Assembly (NCBI GenBank): GCA_027533185.1
Contig: JAPZTS010000019.1
Coordinates: 1-46,545, forward strand
Direction of reading: 5' to 3'
Length of the DNA: 46,545 nucleotides
Origin: Leptospira sp.
Lineage (GTDB): Bacteria > Spirochaetota > Leptospiria > Leptospirales > Leptospiraceae
Made by a program: the position numbers and the translations under genes. Numbering within the stretch: the stretch's first letter is position 1; each line of letters opens with the position of its first letter. Shown piece after piece: positions 8,204-17,150 of this stretch. A model generated the notes under the pieces. It saw only the letters and a list, made by a program, of their open reading frames with translations, was not told the origin of the DNA and did not search any database.

Positions 8204-8685
8204 AAATCGCAACTCTCATACGGCCTATCTTTCTTCTTTATGAACTTTCCATTTTGAAATTGGATGAGAGTTGCACTTTGGCAGTTTTTCCGAGTAAAGA
8301 ATTGAATGGAGTTTTTATTCAAAATTTTAATTTGATCTAAATAGGTTTTTTTAATCAATCGATTGGAATTCACCTCGATAAAATGAATCATTCCGAGAAC
8401 TCCAGTTCCACTAAGGACGATGAGCCATTTTTGATCCCCTGTAATATACACTTGGCGAATCAGGTAGTCGTCATCCGTAAAATGTTTTTTTAGATCCATC
8501 AAACAAGGTAGCTTACGATTGTTGGAAGCATCTAAAGATTGGATCGGTACGATGTTCGTCTCAGAAATTTGTACTTTTGCACGGGTTAAATCACAATCCT
8601 CACTGGGATTTTTTTCTGCATACAAACTAAGCGAATTGAATTGGAGTAAGGCCAAAAAACAGAAACCGAAGTATAAATTTTTCAT
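8200..8685 (-). CDS. Hypothetical exported protein
   Basis: I do not recognise this 161-residue protein. It starts with a standard signal peptide (MKNLYFGFCFLALLQFNSLSLYAEK) with likely cleavage after Ala24 (YA|EK), so the mature protein is probably periplasmic. Four cysteines remain in the mature part (CDL, PCLMDL, NCQSA, ESCDF) and could form two disulfides. The middle, QKWLIVLSGTGVLGMIHFIEV, looks like beta strands. It lies ten bases downstream of the membrane protein at 8696 and is probably co-transcribed with it. Its stop overlaps the convergent DUF2723 gene. Confidence 0.72.
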   Translation of the reverse strand: MKNLYFGFCFLALLQFNSLSLYAEKNPSEDCDLTRAKVQISETNIVPIQSLDASNNRKLPCLMDLKKHFTDDDYLIRQVYITGDQKWLIVLSGTGVLGMIHFIEVNSNRLIKKTYLDQIKILNKNSIQFFTRKNCQSATLIQFQNGKFIKKKDRPYESCDF

Positions 8686-8695
8686 ATGATTCTGA

Positions 8696-9283
8696 TTATC
8701 TCAATTTGAGGATCGCTTTTCCAATCACTAGGTTGGCTATTGCAAGGAGGATATGAAAGATATCAACGTTCAAAATGATACCAGTTTTACCTCTTGTTCC
8801 AACCACAAGTCCGGCGATTACAAAAAGTGCGGCACCAGAGATCGCAAGAACAGCTGCAGTTTGGTTTCGTCTCCATTTTAGAAGGCCCACAATCAAAATG
8901 ATAACCATAGAAATCCCACCGACGATTGTTGAATACATCGGCATAGGAAATACATAAACAAACAAGAGATAACCGATAAACATCGAAAGAACTTTGAAAG
9001 TAAAGAATCGTTCTGTAATAGTTCGAATGCCTAGGTGAAAAAATGCAAGTCCTAGAAGAGGCACTCCCACACAACTAGCAAGACCGACAAAAAATGAATA
9101 GATAGAATCGATAACATTAATTCCCAAAAAGTGAATCGCGCCCAAACCAGCAGAGGTGGCTATGATTGTAAAACCATAGAGTGCAGCGCGATACGAGATG
9201 GAGCTTGCCGATTTGAATTGATAGGAAACATAAAAGCTAACAAGGCTTAAAACGAGATCAGAAATAAATGTTGAAATTACCAT
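8696..9283 (-). CDS. Hypothetical six- to seven-helix membrane protein
   Basis: This 195-residue protein is almost entirely hydrophobic, with six or seven predicted membrane spans and short loops. It has no signal peptide separate from the first span. A single polar loop, VVGTRGKTGI, lies near residue 163. No catalytic motif is visible and I do not assign a family. It is the first gene of a two-gene unit with the exported protein at 8200. The upstream gap (9284-9370) holds its presumed promoter, and the terminator of the acyl-CoA dehydrogenase gene separates the two units. Confidence 0.75.
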   Translation of the reverse strand: MVISTFISDLVLSLVSFYVSYQFKSASSISYRAALYGFTIIATSAGLGAIHFLGINVIDSIYSFFVGLASCVGVPLLGLAFFHLGIRTITERFFTFKVLSMFIGYLLFVYVFPMPMYSTIVGGISMVIILIVGLLKWRRNQTAAVLAISGAALFVIAGLVVGTRGKTGIILNVDIFHILLAIANLVIGKAILKLR

Positions 9284-9370
9284 GGCAGAGAGAATAGCCC
9301 AACTTCATTTGAATTGCAAGGAAGAAATCCACGGTTTTGAGAGAACAACTGTAGCTTTTAATCCACCAAA

Positions 9371-9405
9371 TATAAAAAAACCCCCAGATTTGATACTGGA
9401 GGTTT
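9371..9405 (-). terminator. Rho-independent terminator of the acyl-CoA dehydrogenase gene
   Basis: Read on the minus strand, AAACCTCCAG pairs with CTGGGGGTTT (10 bp, one G-U pair) around the 8-base loop TATCAAAT, and is followed directly by TTTTTTTATA. It lies 58 bases past the stop at 9463. A second bulged hairpin without a U-run sits at 9424-9449, between the stop and this terminator. Confidence 0.88.
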
Positions 9406-9462
9406 CCCCTTTATTCAAAATATCCACTCGCCAGTTAAATCGGCGGTGGTTAGCCTTTTGAA

Positions 9463-10629
9463 TTAATCTTTTTTAGAAGCCGCTTCTTTGATAACGTAAG
9501 CCGCGATTTCGTTTTTTTGAATTTGCGTAGTTCCCTCGAAGATTGTGAGGATTTTGGAATCTCTCATCAATTTTTCTACAGGATATTCTTTTGTGTAACC
9601 GTATCCACCAAAGATCTGAACTGCATCCGTTGCACACTGAACCGCGATTTCAGAAGCATATGCTTTTGCGATTGCAGAGTATTTTGGAAGGTTTGGATCG
9701 TTTGCATCAGAAAGTCGAGCTGCTTTGTACGTGATCTCTCTTGCTGTTTCTACTTTAATGGACATGTCAGCTAACATGTGTTGTACTGCTTGGAAAGTAC
9801 CAATTTTAGTTCCAAATTGCTCTCTTTCTCTTGCATATTTTGCCGCATGGTCAAGAGCCGCCTGCGCAACACCCACACCCATTACCGCAACAAAAGGTCG
9901 CGATGCATTCAAAGTTTGAAGTGCATAAACAAATCCGAGGTTTTCCTTTCCAACAAGTGCGTCTTCACCTACTTCACAATCTTCAAAAATAACTTGGTGT
10001 GTGGAAGAAGCTCGGATTCCGAGTTTGTCTTCTTTTTTACCTACTGTAAGACCTTTTGCATCGCGTGGAACATAGAAGCAAGACACTCCACGAGTTCCAC
10101 GGTTTTTGTCCGTATAAGCAAAAACCGTAAAGGCTTGCGCATCAGATGCACCAGTGATCCATTGTTTCGCCCCATTGATGATCCACTTGTCGCCTTTTTT
10201 TTCTGCGCGAGTTGTCATACCAGGAACGTCAGAACCAGCACCTGGCTCAGAAAGACAGAATGAAACGCCGAATTTTCCATCAGCGATTGGAGGAAGCCAT
10301 TTTAATTTTTGCTCGTGAGTGGCTCCTTTTAGAATCGGAAGGATTCCAAGACCTGTGTAAGCAAAACCTAGAGCTATCCCAAGGCATCCACGAGAGAGCT
10401 CTTCAATCGCAAGACACTGCTCAATCGCTCCAAGACCCCATCCACCGTATTCCTCAGGGATTACAAGGCCGTTGATTCCCAATTCTTGTCTCATTTTATC
10501 AACGAGTTCTTTGGGGTGTTGGTTTTTTTCATCCCAGTGGAGTGCCACTTCATGTGGGATTTCTTTTTTCACAAAATTGCGAACTAAATCTCTAATTTCC
10601 AGCTGTTGCTCAGTGAATTGCGTATACAT
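9463..10629 (-). CDS. Acyl-CoA dehydrogenase
   Basis: This 388-residue protein has the full family layout: N-terminal helical domain, middle beta domain with CLSEPGAGSD and the FAD-contacting WIINGAKQWITGA, and C-terminal helical domain with QIFGGYGYTKEYPVEKLMRD. The catalytic base is Glu365 in IFEGTTQIQ, the position used by short- and medium-chain enzymes. It would oxidise acyl-CoA to enoyl-CoA in beta-oxidation, passing electrons to electron-transfer flavoprotein. Length and motifs are normal. The gene stands alone with its own terminator and diverges from the lipoprotein hydrolase gene across a palindrome at 10709-10735 that could control it. Confidence 0.95.
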   Translation of the reverse strand: MYTQFTEQQLEIRDLVRNFVKKEIPHEVALHWDEKNQHPKELVDKMRQELGINGLVIPEEYGGWGLGAIEQCLAIEELSRGCLGIALGFAYTGLGILPILKGATHEQKLKWLPPIADGKFGVSFCLSEPGAGSDVPGMTTRAEKKGDKWIINGAKQWITGASDAQAFTVFAYTDKNRGTRGVSCFYVPRDAKGLTVGKKEDKLGIRASSTHQVIFEDCEVGEDALVGKENLGFVYALQTLNASRPFVAVMGVGVAQAALDHAAKYAREREQFGTKIGTFQAVQHMLADMSIKVETAREITYKAARLSDANDPNLPKYSAIAKAYASEIAVQCATDAVQIFGGYGYTKEYPVEKLMRDSKILTIFEGTTQIQKNEIAAYVIKEAASKKD

Positions 10630-10706
10630 TCCGGGATTTTCCTTTTAAGAATCGGGTATTTACTACCTTTTTTCGTACGAGGGTTTCTGTGCCAAGGGTT
10701 TTTCTC

Positions 10707-10737
10707 TCTTTACAAGTGAGCAAAAATCTTGTAAAAT
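10707..10737. promoter_or_regulatory. Divergent promoters overlapping a perfect inverted repeat
   Basis: TTTACAAG (10709-10716) and CTTGTAAA (10728-10735) form a perfect 8+8 inverted repeat with an 11-base spacer. On the plus strand TTTACA-N17-TAAAAT (10709-10737) is a good sigma-70 promoter for the hydrolase lipoprotein. On the minus strand TTTACA-N17-TAAAGA (10735-10707) would serve the acyl-CoA dehydrogenase gene with about a 70-base leader. The repeat spacing fits a dimeric regulator covering both promoters. Confidence 0.6.
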
Positions 10738-10748
10738 TCCAGGATTGT

Positions 10749-11753
10749 ATGACTAAATTGTGTTCGTTATTCCAACCCAACCTCCAAAGGGTATTTCTTT
10801 TCGTAATCACCCTCTCCTTCGTCCTAGCTTCTTGTGCGGGAAGACCCGCTTATGAGCCGAAAGCTAATTTGAGTTATGCGAATTTTGACGCATATTTCCA
10901 AGAAAAGTTAAAATTGAGTCAGGCAAAACAGCACAGACCCGGAAATGAAGAGAGATACATTAGCTACGGCAAAAAAACTCCTCTAGCTTTTTTATATATT
11001 CATGGTTTTGGCGCCTCACGGGCCGAAGGTGAGGAGATTTTAGAGAAGCTTTCTAAAAAATTTAAAGCAAATACTTACCTACTTCGATTGCCTGGTCATG
11101 GCACAAACAAAGAAGACCAAGCTGAACAAAAGTTTTCAGACTACTTAGATGCATCTAGAGAAGCCTTATATATGATGCAAGGACAAGGTGACAAGGTTAT
11201 CGTCTTTGGAAGTTCTATGGGCGGACTGCTTGCTACATGGCTTGCAGCGGAATATCCTGAGGAAGTAGATGGTCTAGTTTTGGCAAACCCATTCTATGCA
11301 CCAGTTGACGGAAGTTTGAATATTCTAAACTACCCAGGTGGACTTACGTTTATACACTTATTAAAGGGAAAAGTACGCAAAACTACAAAAGAAGGTGATC
11401 CACGAGTTTTACCAGAAAGAAACAATTATTGGTACCCGGAACAGTACTTTTCTGCATTGGTTGGAGTGAACGATCTAAAGAACTACGCTTCCGTTCCAGA
11501 GATTTACAAAAAGGTTACTTCTCCCGCCTTACTTTTGTACTACTACAAATCAGAAAAAGAACAAGATCCAACAGCAAGTGTACCTAAAATGTTGGAAGTA
11601 TTCTCAAATCTAGGTTTAGAAAAAACACCTAATCCGAGGAATAAAAAGGTAGCCATTGAAAATGGAATGCATGTGCTAATGTCAAAGTATATCATCACTG
11701 ATAAGGCATTCATCGAAAAAGAAACTGAAAAATGGATATCGGAACTAAAGTAG
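10749..11753 (+). CDS. Alpha/beta hydrolase lipoprotein (esterase or lipase-like)
   Basis: This 334-residue protein carries a lipoprotein signal ending LASC (Cys29), then an alpha/beta hydrolase fold. The oxyanion-loop HGFGAS is at about 85-90 and the nucleophile elbow FGSSMGG places Ser156. A C-terminal ENGMHVL supplies the probable catalytic His. The family hydrolyses esters; here the enzyme would be anchored at a membrane facing outward. The ATG at 10749 was chosen because AGGA lies four bases upstream and a longer upstream frame lacks a ribosome site. The promoter -10 ends only 12 bases before this ATG. The last 22 bases overlap the truncated SDR frame. Confidence 0.83.
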   Translation: MTKLCSLFQPNLQRVFLFVITLSFVLASCAGRPAYEPKANLSYANFDAYFQEKLKLSQAKQHRPGNEERYISYGKKTPLAFLYIHGFGASRAEGEEILEKLSKKFKANTYLLRLPGHGTNKEDQAEQKFSDYLDASREALYMMQGQGDKVIVFGSSMGGLLATWLAAEYPEEVDGLVLANPFYAPVDGSLNILNYPGGLTFIHLLKGKVRKTTKEGDPRVLPERNNYWYPEQYFSALVGVNDLKNYASVPEIYKKVTSPALLLYYYKSEKEQDPTASVPKMLEVFSNLGLEKTPNPRNKKVAIENGMHVLMSKYIITDKAFIEKETEKWISELK

Positions 11754-11968
11754 TTGCTCTTGTAACTGGGGGAAACCGTGGCATTGGCAAACAGGTTTCT
11801 CTCGATTTAGAAATGTTAGGTGTTTATGTAATCGTAGGTTGCAGAAATCCTGAAGAATCGGAATCTCTCGTCCGAGAAATCAGACAAGTTGGTGATGGTG
11901 AATTACTTTCTTTAGATGTTTCTAAAGAGCAAAGCATTACGACGGCCTACGATACCATTTTTTGGTGA
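11732..11968 (+). pseudogene. Truncated short-chain dehydrogenase/reductase (N-terminal fragment)
   Basis: The 78-residue frame reads VVALVTGGNRGIGKQVSLDL, the Rossmann-fold TGxxxGIG cofactor motif of SDR enzymes, and continues through the second strand (VYVIVGCRNPEESE) and an acidic LSLDVS strand, then stops at 11968. A complete SDR is about 240 residues and needs the Asn-Ser-Tyr-Lys active site, all of which is absent. Only 37 bases separate the stop from the next gene, so the remainder is deleted, not frameshifted. It begins inside the hydrolase coding region. It is probably a remnant; a function as a small nucleotide-binding protein is possible but unlikely. Confidence 0.8.
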
Positions 11969-12005
11969 TACGTTCAACTAGATTCAAAGGAAGGTCATAG
12001 ATTCT

Positions 12006-12410
12006 ATGAAAGTGATTCTGCAAAATATTACAATTACCGCTATCGGGTTTTTAATCGGAAGTGCTGTGAACATGGGACTCATCATGATAAGCGGACAAAT
12101 CATTCCTCCACCAGAAGGAGCAGATGTGACTACCATGGAAGGCTTGAGAGAATCGATTCACCTCTTTCAGCCAAAACACTTTATCTTTCCATTTTTAGCA
12201 CATTCACTTGGAACTTTCTTTGGTGCTTTTTTTACTGTAAAATTTGTAAAGTCACACCATCAAATTCTCGCATATGTGATTGGCCTTATTTTTTTGAGTG
12301 GTGGAATTGCTAACATTCTTATGTTACCAGGTCCGCTCTGGTTTTCTATCGTCGATTTAGTTTTTGCCTATATTCCAATGGCATATATTGCCATTCGGAT
12401 CGGGAAGTAA
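12006..12410 (+). CDS. Small four-helix membrane protein, hypothetical
   Basis: This 134-residue protein has four hydrophobic segments (about 5-30, 58-80, 87-107, 111-130) and one longer polar loop at 34-56 containing PPPEGADVTTMEG. No enzyme motif is visible and I do not assign a function. AAGGAAGGT lies upstream of the ATG at 12006. The gene follows the SDR remnant and is convergent with the aldo/keto reductase gene; a hairpin lies between them. Confidence 0.75.
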   Translation: MKVILQNITITAIGFLIGSAVNMGLIMISGQIIPPPEGADVTTMEGLRESIHLFQPKHFIFPFLAHSLGTFFGAFFTVKFVKSHHQILAYVIGLIFLSGGIANILMLPGPLWFSIVDLVFAYIPMAYIAIRIGK

Positions 12411-12416
12411 AAGCTG

Positions 12417-12437
12417 GATGCGGTTATATACCGCATC
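12417..12437. terminator. Hairpin between convergent genes
   Basis: GATGCGGT-TATAT-ACCGCATC is a perfect 8-bp stem with a 5-base loop, seven bases after the stop at 12410. No U-run follows on the plus strand; the minus strand has only CAGCTTTT. It may be a weak bidirectional terminator or mRNA-stabilising hairpin. Confidence 0.5.
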
Positions 12438-12449
12438 AAATACGCTAAT

Positions 12450-13355
12450 CTAAGCCACTTCTCTACCGCGACCTGCTTCCAGAATTTCAAACCATTCCGT
12501 TCTGGAAATAGGAAAACTAAAGGCCTTTGATGCAGAAATCACTCTTTTGATGTCATTTGTTCCAAGGATCGGAATCAATTTGGCAGGATGGTTCAAAAAC
12601 CAAGAATATAGTATCTGATCTGAATTACAACTGTATCGATTTGCAATTTCATCTATCTTTTGTTTTACGGCGATTTCCCTTTCTGACTTTGGATTGAATA
12701 TTCTACCACCTGCTGTAGGAGACCATACCATAGGTGAAAAACCTTCTACAACGCTTAAGTCAAATGTTCCATCAAACAAGGGTTCTGTGTGAAGAGGATT
12801 AAACTCTACCTGATTTGTGACCAGTTTTTTAGAATATTTGGATTGTAATAATTGGAATTGGGAATTCGTAAAATTAGAAACACCGAAATGAGAAACCTTT
12901 CCTTCTTTGATGAGCTCTTCAAAAACTTGCGCCATTTCTGACGGATTCATAAGTGGGTCAGGCCGATGGATCAATACTAAATCCAAACGATCGGCATGGA
13001 GTTTTTTTAGCGATCTCTCTACGGAATAACGAATATGTTCTTTAGATGTATTGTAGTGTTTTACAGTAAATTTATTGCCCGGAATTTGAATTCCGCACTT
13101 CGAAACCAATTTGATTTTTGACTTTAACAATGGTTTTTCGGCTAGGGCTTTTCCAAACAGTTCCTCATTATTGAAATCGCCATATATATCGGCGTGATCA
13201 AAACTGTCTATACCTACAGCAAGACAAGCCTCAATCTTTTCAATGACCCGTTTGGGTGAAACACCTTCTTTGTCTTCATGCATTCGCCAAATTCCGTAAA
13301 TAAGTCTTGAAACAGTTAATGTATCTTTTGCGATTTCTATTTTTGGGACGGTCAT
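12450..13355 (-). CDS. Aldo/keto reductase (YdhF-like)
   Basis: This 301-residue protein has the aldo/keto reductase tetrad: Asp53 and Tyr58 in FDHADIYGD, Lys86 in LVSKCG and His120 in [17 protein letters not shown] and [10 protein letters not shown] match the cofactor and barrel regions, and [12 protein letters not shown] is the NADP-binding loop near the C-terminus. These enzymes reduce carbonyl compounds with NADPH. It overlaps the upstream flavin monooxygenase by four bases (ATGA), so the two are translated together; a peroxide or aldehyde product of the monooxygenase could be its substrate, but that is speculation. Confidence 0.92.
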   Translation of the reverse strand: MTVPKIEIAKDTLTVSRLIYGIWRMHEDKEGVSPKRVIEKIEACLAVGIDSFDHADIYGDFNNEELFGKALAEKPLLKSKIKLVSKCGIQIPGNKFTVKHYNTSKEHIRYSVERSLKKLHADRLDLVLIHRPDPLMNPSEMAQVFEELIKEGKVSHFGVSNFTNSQFQLLQSKYSKKLVTNQVEFNPLHTEPLFDGTFDLSVVEGFSPMVWSPTAGGRIFNPKSEREIAVKQKIDEIANRYSCNSDQILYSWFLNHPAKLIPILGTNDIKRVISASKAFSFPISRTEWFEILEAGRGREVA

Positions 13356-14515
13356 TTTCTTTCTCCAGTAGTAAGAGGGGTTACAGGAATACCTTTGGGT
13401 TTTCTACCTTGAGCTTCAGCGAAATTTATTGTGTCTAATTGAGGAAGGACATTCTTTGCAAAGATTTTGGATTCCTCAATGAGTGGATAACCTGAAAAGA
13501 TAAAGGCGCGGATTCCCATTTTGATATATCTTTGGATTTTTTCGTAAACCTGCTCTGGAGTCCCAACGATGGCTGATCCGCAGCCAGAACGAGCAAGGCC
13601 AACACCCGACCAAATAAAAGGTTCTATAAAAAGCTCTGAGTCTGCGGACTTTCTCAGTTCATCTTGACGTAAAACTCCCGCAGATTTTGAATCTAAGGCT
13701 CTATGTTTTACTTCATTCGCCCGACTCAAATCGATTTTAGATAATAATGATTTGGCGGCTTCTTTCGCTTCTCCTTCCGTATCTCGTACAATCAAGTGGA
13801 TTCGAAGGCCAAAATCGATAGACCGTTTGTATTTTTTAGCCCTTTCACTGAGGTCAAACATGGTCTCGGATAGCCTTTCTTCTGTTTCCGGCCACATGAG
13901 AAAGACATCACAAAACTCTGCACAAAGCTCTCTCGCATCTTCAGAGATTCCACCGAAGTAAAGGAGCGGACCACCGTTCGGTTGGTAGGACTTTACGGGA
14001 TCCGCAGGCAAATCAAATTCATAGTATTTGCCTTTAAAAGATATTTGGTCTCTTGTCCAACCTTGTTGCAATATCTGAATCACTTCCCTGGAAATTTCAT
14101 ACCGAGTTTTTGAGTCCTTCAACGTTCCTGGTAAATCTGATGAAATAATGTTAATGTTCAACCGACCTTTTAGCATATGATCGAGTGTTGATAAAGTTCG
14201 CGCAAGCATCGGGGGATGGATTTCTCCACATCGAATCGCTGTTAAAAGAGAGATATTTTGAGTAAATGTAGATGCTGCGGCAGCAAACGTGAGAGTATCT
14301 TGTCCAACTTGATAAGAACTTGGCAACAGAATATTCTGATATCCTAATTCATCAGCAGTTCTTATGATCTCGGAACAATGCTCAAAACTTGACCGTAAGT
14401 TCCCCTCGGGAACACCTAAGTATCTATAGTCGCCATTACAGAGATCACAAAACCAAGCGACCTCAACTTTCGGGTCGTTTGAACGTATTTGAGGAGATTT
14501 GAGTTCAGAAATCAT
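13352..14515 (-). CDS. LLM-class flavin-dependent monooxygenase (SsuD-like)
   Basis: This protein of about 387 residues resembles alkanesulfonate monooxygenase and related two-component flavin enzymes: the N-terminal [53 protein letters not shown] and [10 protein letters not shown] follow the SsuD pattern, and [17 protein letters not shown] is the typical second-half strand. It needs reduced flavin from a separate reductase, which is not in this window. The start is ambiguous: ATG at 14515, or GTG two codons earlier at 14521; GAAG is better spaced for the ATG. It is translationally coupled to the aldo/keto reductase. The sulfonate substrate is inferred from family only. Confidence 0.88.
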   Translation of the reverse strand: MISELKSPQIRSNDPKVEVAWFCDLCNGDYRYLGVPEGNLRSSFEHCSEIIRTADELGYQNILLPSSYQVGQDTLTFAAAASTFTQNISLLTAIRCGEIHPPMLARTLSTLDHMLKGRLNINIISSDLPGTLKDSKTRYEISREVIQILQQGWTRDQISFKGKYYEFDLPADPVKSYQPNGGPLLYFGGISEDARELCAEFCDVFLMWPETEERLSETMFDLSERAKKYKRSIDFGLRIHLIVRDTEGEAKEAAKSLLSKIDLSRANEVKHRALDSKSAGVLRQDELRKSADSELFIEPFIWSGVGLARSGCGSAIVGTPEQVYEKIQRYIKMGIRAFIFSGYPLIEESKIFAKNVLPQLDTINFAEAQGRKPKGIPVTPLTTGERK

Positions 14516-14605
14516 GTCCACCTACTTCGAAATATTTGCAGAGATTCGCAAGGAGAATTAAAAATTTTGAACTTCTGATTGTCAGATTTTCAGCGAAAGT
14601 TCAAT

Positions 14606-16450
14606 ATGGTGAATACTTTTTCCGTTATGATAGCCCTAGCCGATATACTATTTTTTGCTCTAACTTTTTTTGGAATCCTTCTCGTCGGAATTTTTGCAGG
14701 GCGAAACGAAACCACATCTAAAGACTATTTTCTAGGAGGGAAAACCTTACCTTGGTGGGGAATTGCAGGATCCCTTTTTGGCACCAATATCTCCGCAAAC
14801 CACCTCGTGGGAATGTTAGGAATCGGATTTTCCATTGGATTTGCCCAAAGCCATTATGAATTTGGATCGATTCCAGCAATCGTACTTCTTGCCTTCGTCT
14901 TTTTGCCTTTGTTTCGCAGAAAGAAAATATACACCCTATCCGAGTTTTTGGTCAGTAAGTTTGGAAGAAGTGCCGGTATTCTCTATTCTGGGATTTCTTT
15001 GATTCTAATTTTAATCCAACTAACAGGAGCTTTATATATAGGAGCTAGATCCTTTTTACCATTTTGTAAGATGGCGGGTCTTCAGATGAGTTACAACGAG
15101 CTTGTAATCTTGATTTCGCTTTCAGCGACCGTGTATACTTGGTTTGGTGGCTTAAAATCCGTTGTTTATACGGATGTAATCCAAACATTTTTAATTCTTG
15201 GATCTGGAATTTTGTTGGCTTACCTGGCAATCACTAGACCCGAAGTCGGAGGATTTTTCCAACTTATCCAGACTGAGAAACTTCGACTTGTATCGGAAAA
15301 CAAAATGAATCTCTATCTGTCGAGCGATCATCCAGTACTCCCTTGGACTGGAGCTCTTTCTGGACTTTTTTTGCTTCATATATTTTATTGGAATACAAAT
15401 CAATATGTCGTTCAACGAACGCTAGGTGGAAAAAGTCTGCGCGAGGCAAGACTTGGTATTGTAGCAGGTGGTCTGCTGAAACTTACTGTTCCATTCTTTT
15501 CTGTTCTCACAGGGATTGCAGCGTTTCAGATTTGGGCGGGACTTGGAGAAACAAAGTCAATTGATCCAGACGAAGCTTTTTCTAAACTTGTTGTACTAAT
15601 TGTACCAATAGGCTATGGAATCGTTGGTGTGATACTCGCCGGACTTTTAGGAGCTATATTTTCAAGTATTGACTCTATGTTACATTCCGCAGCTACGCTA
15701 TTTGCAATTGACTTTTACAAACCACTCCGCCAAAGGTTTGGTACAAAAATGGAAGGAACGGAAGAGCTACAAGCCGGACGTTTTTTTCTCTTAGCTTTTT
15801 CTTGTCTTGTTACAATTCTAACCTTGTTTTTTACCGATCCAAATTCAAAAGGTAATTTTTTCATTGAGTTATCTGCTCAAAGTTCACACTTCACACCAGC
15901 TCTATTAGTAACTTTTTTATTTGGAATTTTGAGTATTCCCGTCCGTTCCGTTTATGTTGGAATCAACATTGTTCTTACTCCGATTTTCTCCATTCTGTTA
16001 GTCCAGCTCTATCCTCACATTGCACCGGAATTGATCCAAAGTGTACTCGGGCAAAAGCTTAACTTTCTTCATCGAGTTTTTCTTTGTTTTCAATTTTCAG
16101 TATTTTTTCTGACGATAGCGACTTTATTTGATCGCCATCATACAAATGTTAATTTGCATGAAATCGCATCGAATTTTCTAATTTCAATCAAAAAACAAAA
16201 GCATTTCTTTAAAATTGGAATTCTAATTGTTTTCCTACTTTCTATCTTTATTGGAATTCGAATTTGGTTACCTAAGTACCAAGTTGAAAACTCTTTTACT
16301 GGAGGATTTTTTGTCTTTCTTATTGGAATTTGGATCAGTTATTTAAAAGCAAAGCTAGGAAACAACTTTTGGAAATCTTTTGCCAAAAGAGATGAGTGGT
16401 TGTTTGGTTTGCTTTTAGGAGTTACTTTCTTTTTCTACTTATATTTTTAA
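14606..16450 (+). CDS. Sodium/solute symporter (SSS family)
   Basis: This protein of about 614 residues begins with a membrane span and then the SSS signature loop: GRNETTSKDYFLGGKTLPWW, GSLFGTNISANHLVGMLG and an FGS motif. A second hallmark, YTLSEFLVSKFGRSAG, precedes the next spans. GLLGAIFSSIDSMLHSAATL is the sodium-site helix with paired Ser residues. About thirteen to fifteen spans are visible. The family imports sugars, amino acids or organic acids with Na+; the substrate cannot be assigned. ATG at 14606 was preferred over an in-frame TTG 27 bases upstream; an ATG at 14627 is also possible. It diverges from the monooxygenase gene. Confidence 0.88.
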   Translation: MVNTFSVMIALADILFFALTFFGILLVGIFAGRNETTSKDYFLGGKTLPWWGIAGSLFGTNISANHLVGMLGIGFSIGFAQSHYEFGSIPAIVLLAFVFLPLFRRKKIYTLSEFLVSKFGRSAGILYSGISLILILIQLTGALYIGARSFLPFCKMAGLQMSYNELVILISLSATVYTWFGGLKSVVYTDVIQTFLILGSGILLAYLAITRPEVGGFFQLIQTEKLRLVSENKMNLYLSSDHPVLPWTGALSGLFLLHIFYWNTNQYVVQRTLGGKSLREARLGIVAGGLLKLTVPFFSVLTGIAAFQIWAGLGETKSIDPDEAFSKLVVLIVPIGYGIVGVILAGLLGAIFSSIDSMLHSAATLFAIDFYKPLRQRFGTKMEGTEELQAGRFFLLAFSCLVTILTLFFTDPNSKGNFFIELSAQSSHFTPALLVTFLFGILSIPVRSVYVGINIVLTPIFSILLVQLYPHIAPELIQSVLGQKLNFLHRVFLCFQFSVFFLTIATLFDRHHTNVNLHEIASNFLISIKKQKHFFKIGILIVFLLSIFIGIRIWLPKYQVENSFTGGFFVFLIGIWISYLKAKLGNNFWKSFAKRDEWLFGLLLGVTFFFYLYF

Positions 16451-16523
16451 TCAAAATTTAATACCAAAAGAACTCAAAACAACTTCTCATAAATTCTTTT
16501 TTCTTTTCAAATTATTATATTTT

Positions 16524-16538
16524 GTTTGCAGTTCAAAC
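16524..16538. promoter_or_regulatory. Candidate LexA (SOS) box
   Basis: GTTTG-CAGTT-CAAAC is a 5+5 palindrome containing TTTGN5CAAA, the LexA-binding consensus reported for Leptospira. It lies 40 bases upstream of the SRPBCC gene at 16578. About one chance match to the 8-base consensus is expected in a window this size, so the site is only suggestive. Confidence 0.35.
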
Positions 16539-16577
16539 TAAACGAACATACATATATTCAATTAAAGAGGTATTTTG

Positions 16578-17099
16578 ATGTTAAAAAAAATTCTTTATGG
16601 CTTGGTCGGTTTATTTGCTCTAATCCTTATCTTTTCGGCCTTTTTACCGGCAACATATCATGTGGAGAGATCGATCACGGTAAATGTTACTCCAGACAAG
16701 GTATACCCTTACATTCAAAACTTTGCAGAATGGGAAAAATGGTCCATTTGGGCCACACTTGATCCGAACCAAAAGTTAACTGTGTCTGGGGAACCAGGAA
16801 AACCAGGACACAAACAAGAATGGGACGGACCGATAAATGGAAAGGGATCGATGACAATTGATTCAAGCGAAAACAATGTGTATGTGAAAATGAGTCTTGT
16901 GTTCGATGAACCTCAAGCCATGGTTGCCGTTTCCAAATTCGAATTAAAACCAAAAGAAAACCAAACAATTGTTATCTGGCACAATGAAGGGAACTTAGAT
17001 TACCCAATTGGAAGGATTTTTGGATTATTCTTAGATTCAATGATTGGAAAGGATTTTGAGGCAGGACTTTCGAAACTAAAAGAAGTTGTGGAAAAATAA
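16578..17099 (+). CDS. SRPBCC (START-like) family protein with N-terminal membrane anchor
   Basis: This 173-residue protein has an N-terminal transmembrane segment (about 3-22) and then the SRPBCC fold: ATYHVERSITVNVTPDKVYPYIQNFAEWEKWSIW in the first strand-helix unit, VSGEPGKPGHKQEWDG, and a final long helix. The pattern PDKVxPYIxNFxxWxxWSxW is characteristic of polyketide cyclase/dehydrase-like members. These proteins bind hydrophobic ligands; the ligand is unknown. The ATG at 16578 has AAAGAGG seven bases upstream, and is preferred over the adjacent TTG. A strong terminator follows. Confidence 0.83.
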   Translation: MLKKILYGLVGLFALILIFSAFLPATYHVERSITVNVTPDKVYPYIQNFAEWEKWSIWATLDPNQKLTVSGEPGKPGHKQEWDGPINGKGSMTIDSSENNVYVKMSLVFDEPQAMVAVSKFELKPKENQTIVIWHNEGNLDYPIGRIFGLFLDSMIGKDFEAGLSKLKEVVEK

Positions 17100-17110
17100 A
17101 GATTGTATCC

Positions 17111-17150
17111 TCCAGAGAATGAAAGATTCTCTGGATTTATTTTGCCTTTT
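17111..17150 (+). terminator. Rho-independent terminator after the SRPBCC gene
   Basis: TCCAGAGAAT (17111-17120) pairs perfectly with ATTCTCTGGA (17126-17135) around GAAAG, followed by TTTATTTTGCCTTTT. It lies 12 bases past the stop. The stem can also form on the minus strand, where the cyclase gene ends at 17149, but no U-run follows there. Confidence 0.85.

Noticed and set aside
9424..9449. Bulged hairpin right after the acyl-CoA dehydrogenase stop
   Set aside because: It lacks a U-run; the nearby 9371-9405 hairpin is a far better terminator, so this one was not listed separately.
9778..10263. 161-residue plus-strand open frame opposite the acyl-CoA dehydrogenase gene
   Set aside because: Cys- and Phe-rich composition is typical of antisense frames, and the dehydrogenase is complete on the other strand.
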